64,000 bases of DNA from Streptomyces massasporeus (GTDB taxonomy: Bacteria > Actinomycetota > Actinomycetes > Streptomycetales > Streptomycetaceae). The position numbers and the translations under genes were made by a program. Position 1 is the stretch's first letter. Every line of letters starts with the position of its first letter. Below, piece by piece: positions 61,641 through 64,000 of this stretch. A model generated the notes under the pieces. It had not been told where the DNA came from, made no database searches, and saw only the letters and a list, made by a program, of their open reading frames with translations. The stretch is from assembly GCF_014648995.1 (NCBI RefSeq), contig NZ_BMSE01000007.1, positions 1 to 64,000 on the forward strand. Reading direction: 5' to 3'.

Positions 61641-62759
61641 TCAGCGGCCGGTGGGGGCTTCGGGAAACCCGAGCCGGGGAGCCAGCAGCCGTGCCTCGGC
61701 GGCCCATTCGGCCAGGTACGCCAGGGCCAGTCCCCGTTCCCGGTAACGGAGTTCGGCCGAGACGGTGCCCTCGCCGCCGTAGGCCACCGGCTCTTCGTCC
61801 GCCCGCGCCAGCATCAGCGCGGTGAGCCAGTCGTACTTGACGGCGGAGGCGCACACGCCGAGTCGTACGAGGTCTTCGTCGCCGCGCCAGCCGCTCTCGC
61901 GCAGGCCCTGCACGTAGGCGTCGTAGGCTGCTTTGGCCAGGCCCGGCAGGTCGGCGGCGGGGACGAACAGGTCGAAGACGCAGTCCGGGAGGTAGTTGCC
62001 GAGGTCCTCGCCGAGGGCGCCGTCGCCGGTGAACGCCCAGTCGAGCAGGACGCCGTCGCCGGGACCGTCCGAGCGGAGGTTCGCCGGCCAGTGGTCGAGG
62101 TGGCAGAGGGCGCGGGGCAGCGACTCCATGACCGTGAGGAACCACTCGCGGTCGAGGTGGAGGCGGACCATGTCCTCGCGCAGGCCGGGCGGGAAGTGCC
62201 TTCGGATCAGGGGGTGTTGCCACGCCTCGTCGGTGTCGAGCAGGGCCTCGCCCGTCGTCTTCCCCGCTGTGTAGTCCCGCAGGAAGCGCCGCGAGAGCCA
62301 CGGGGTGTCCTCCCCCGCGCCCACGGCGCCCTGTGCCATGCCCAAGCGGTGGGCGTGGTCGGCATGGCGGGCCAGGGACCAGGAGGTCGCCGGTTCGCCC
62401 GGCACGTCCTCCAGCCACAACGCCACGTCCCCGTCGGGGCGTTCGGCGCACTCCAGCAGCCGGGGTGCGCGGATGCCGTGCCGCTGCCAGACCTGGGCGA
62501 GGCCGGACCGGTAGACGTACGCCTCGCGGCGCCAGAAGTTCCAGTGGCGCGGATCGTTGGACGCCGACCAGCCGGCGGCGGTCTCCTTCGTCCGCGTCAG
62601 GACCTTCAGGACGGCGGAGCGGTCGCCGCCGGTGACCCGCCACACCCCGGCCGTGACGCCGTTCCACGGGTTGTGGGTGAGCGGCTCGAACACCACCCGG
62701 TCCGCAGGAACTCCCAGGACCTCACGTACTTCGGCATGCGCTGCAGCGACCTCGGGCAT
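61641..62759 (-). CDS. Phosphotransferase-family (APH-like) protein
   Basis: 372 residues with an APH/choline-kinase-like fold: VWRVTGGDRSAVLKVLTRTK (ATP lysine), LWLEDVPGEPATSW (hinge), catalytic loop RALCHLDHWPANLRSD, metal site VLLDWAFTGDGALGEDLGNY. The substrate is unknown. It lies nine bases upstream of the permease stop and co-oriented, so it may be the last gene of that transcript. Confidence 0.82.
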   Translation of the reverse strand: MPEVAAAHAEVREVLGVPADRVVFEPLTHNPWNGVTAGVWRVTGGDRSAVLKVLTRTKETAAGWSASNDPRHWNFWRREAYVYRSGLAQVWQRHGIRAPRLLECAERPDGDVALWLEDVPGEPATSWSLARHADHAHRLGMAQGAVGAGEDTPWLSRRFLRDYTAGKTTGEALLDTDEAWQHPLIRRHFPPGLREDMVRLHLDREWFLTVMESLPRALCHLDHWPANLRSDGPGDGVLLDWAFTGDGALGEDLGNYLPDCVFDLFVPAADLPGLAKAAYDAYVQGLRESGWRGDEDLVRLGVCASAVKYDWLTALMLARADEEPVAYGGEGTVSAELRYRERGLALAYLAEWAAEARLLAPRLGFPEAPTGR

Positions 62760-62768
62760 CCCCCGATG

Positions 62769-64000
62769 CTATGCCGCCGCCTGAGCCGTGTCCTTGCGTC
62801 CCCGCAGCCACACGTACACCGGGATTCCGGCGAACAGGAACAGCACGCCCTGGTACACGGCCGCGTACCCGGCACCGGCGATCAGCCAGAACGAGAAGCC
62901 GAACGAGAGGACCGCGACCGTCAGGTCCCGGGCGAGGCCCGCGGGGCGGACGCCCTCGCGGGTGCCACGGGCCAGCCAGTACAGCTGGGCCGCCGCCGAC
63001 AGCAGGTACGGCACGCAGCCGGTGAACGTGGTGATCAGGACGAGGACGCGGAAGGTGGTGTCCGGGCCGGCCGTGTAGTTGAGGGCGATGAGGAGGCTGC
63101 CGAGGACCGCGCAGGCCCACACCCCGAAGCCGGGGACGCCGCCCTTGCCGAGGCGTGCGAAGGGCGCGGGGAAGAGGCCGTCGCGAGCGGCGGCGTACGG
63201 CATCTGCGCGGCCATGAGGATCCAGCCGTTGAGGCAGCCGGTGATCGAGGCGACCGCGACCAGGGCGATGGCGGTGCCGCCCCAGCCGCCGCCGGTGATC
63301 GCGTTCACGGCGTCGGCGAAGGGGGCGCCCGAGTCGACGAGCCGGTCGTGCGGGACCAGCCCGAAGACGGCGATGGTGCCGAGGACGTAGACGAGGGCGG
63401 AGGCCAGGGTACCGAGGACGCTCGCCCGGCCGACCGTGCGCTCGGGGTCGCGGACCTCGCCCGCGCTGACCGCGGCCGACTCGACGCCGAGGAAGCTGTA
63501 CAGCAGCAGCGCGGCGGAGGCGGCGAGCGCGCCGGAGACGCTCTGGCCGGAGGCGTTGAAGGGTCCGAAGTTGTCGGCGTCGACGAAGAACAGGCCGATC
63601 GTCGCGAGCAGGAGCAGCGGGACGAACTTCAGGATCGTGGAGACGACCTGCACCGCGCCGACCCAGCGCGTGCCCGCGAAGTTCGCCGCGGCGGGCAGCC
63701 AGAGGGCGGCCATCGCGACGAGGGCCTGGAGGACGTGGTTGCCGTGCAGGGGTATCAGGACGTCGACGTAGCCGACGACCGCGACGGCCAGGGCGGCGAT
63801 GCTGACCCAGCACATCGTCCAGTACGACCAGGCCGACAGGAACCCGGCGAACTCGCCGAAGGCGTCCCGCGGGTAGACGTACAGGCCACCGGTGACGGGG
63901 CTGCGCCGCGCGAGCTTGCCGAAGAGCAGCGCGAGCAGCACGGCGCCGACCGAGAGCACGAGGAAGGCGAGCAGGCTGATCGTGCCGTAGGGGGCGACGG
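62769..64000 (-). CDS. APC-family amino acid permease (5' end outside window)
   Basis: The C-terminal ~410 residues of an APC-superfamily antiporter/permease are present, and the frame continues past the edge (VAPYGTISLLAFLV before LSVGAVLLALLFG). The TM1-2 region is missing. Visible segments include GKLARRSPVTGGLYVYPRDAFG, PLLLLATIGLFFVD, LLLYSFLGVESAAVSAGEVRDP (TM6 Ser/Gly break and Glu, as in AdiC/PotE-like exchangers), MPYAAARDGLFPAPFARLGK. It probably exchanges an amino acid or polyamine; substrate not readable. Confidence 0.88.
   Translation of the reverse strand, partial: VAPYGTISLLAFLVLSVGAVLLALLFGKLARRSPVTGGLYVYPRDAFGEFAGFLSAWSYWTMCWVSIAALAVAVVGYVDVLIPLHGNHVLQALVAMAALWLPAAANFAGTRWVGAVQVVSTILKFVPLLLLATIGLFFVDADNFGPFNASGQSVSGALAASAALLLYSFLGVESAAVSAGEVRDPERTVGRASVLGTLASALVYVLGTIAVFGLVPHDRLVDSGAPFADAVNAITGGGWGGTAIALVAVASITGCLNGWILMAAQMPYAAARDGLFPAPFARLGKGGVPGFGVWACAVLGSLLIALNYTAGPDTTFRVLVLITTFTGCVPYLLSAAAQLYWLARGTREGVRPAGLARDLTVAVLSFGFSFWLIAGAGYAAVYQGVLFLFAGIPVYVWLRGRKDTAQAAA

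Overview
The window is chromosomal DNA of a high-GC actinomycete, almost certainly a Streptomyces. The evidence is strong third-position GC bias with long spurious antisense frames, GTG/TTG starts, a ROK/ABC/GH2 sugar locus, STAS-ANTAR and FCD/GntR regulators, an IdeR/DmdR-type iron box, and an alditol oxidase closely resembling the characterised S. coelicolor enzyme. No rRNA, tRNA, CRISPR array or origin was seen. Gene identities come from reading motifs; no database search was possible.

Layout. 0-17 kb is ordinary chromosome: a GntR regulator, an iron-box-controlled FhuF-like protein, a DUF2637 membrane protein, an RsbW-like ATPase, a secreted protein, a membrane HTH protein, pyruvate:quinone oxidoreductase (PoxB), a degenerate PP2C protein, an adaptive-response pair (Ada-AlkA fusion plus Ogt), an RsgA-like GTPase behind an unusual leader containing a 23-codon ORF, a DUF4234 protein and a sigma-like/zinc-finger/TM/CBM2 fusion. 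17-24 kb holds a radical SAM protein with an atypical cysteine spacing, a 2-hydroxyacid dehydrogenase, alditol oxidase, a 104-bp tandem repeat array and a STAS-ANTAR protein. 23-30.5 kb is a ROK regulator plus ABC importer plus beta-galactosidase locus, with a shared candidate operator in both promoters and a Streptomyces-type short palindromic repeat inserted in frame in lacZ. 30.6-35.1 kb is an ABC-2 exporter and an MFS transporter.

About 35.2-44.8 kb is an accessory island. It has fewer housekeeping-like genes, several decayed transposases of at least three families, a decayed tyrosine recombinase, a truncated SMI1/KNR4-like gene, and intact cargo: a small membrane protein, an alpha/beta hydrolase, a GNAT enzyme, and a secreted NucA/NucB-type nuclease followed by a probable immunity gene. 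A possible second, orphan immunity-like gene sits about 2 kb away. The right edge cuts through an aminoglycoside-phosphotransferase remnant joined to a 5'-truncated nucleotidyltransferase.

45.6-51 kb returns to chromosome-like genes: a secreted phosphodiesterase, TetR, a phosphotransferase, a divergent NTF2/XRE pair with a perfect operator palindrome, and an ICL/PEPM enzyme. 51.1-58.3 kb is a carbohydrate locus that looks aimed at rhamnogalacturonan I and arabinogalactan side chains: DUF2264/GH154-like, SGNH acetylesterase, PL4-like lyase, and two GH43 proteins, one with CBM13. 58.6-64 kb carries a secreted beta-helix-like protein, a MOSC protein, a phosphotransferase and the 3' part of an APC permease that runs off the window.
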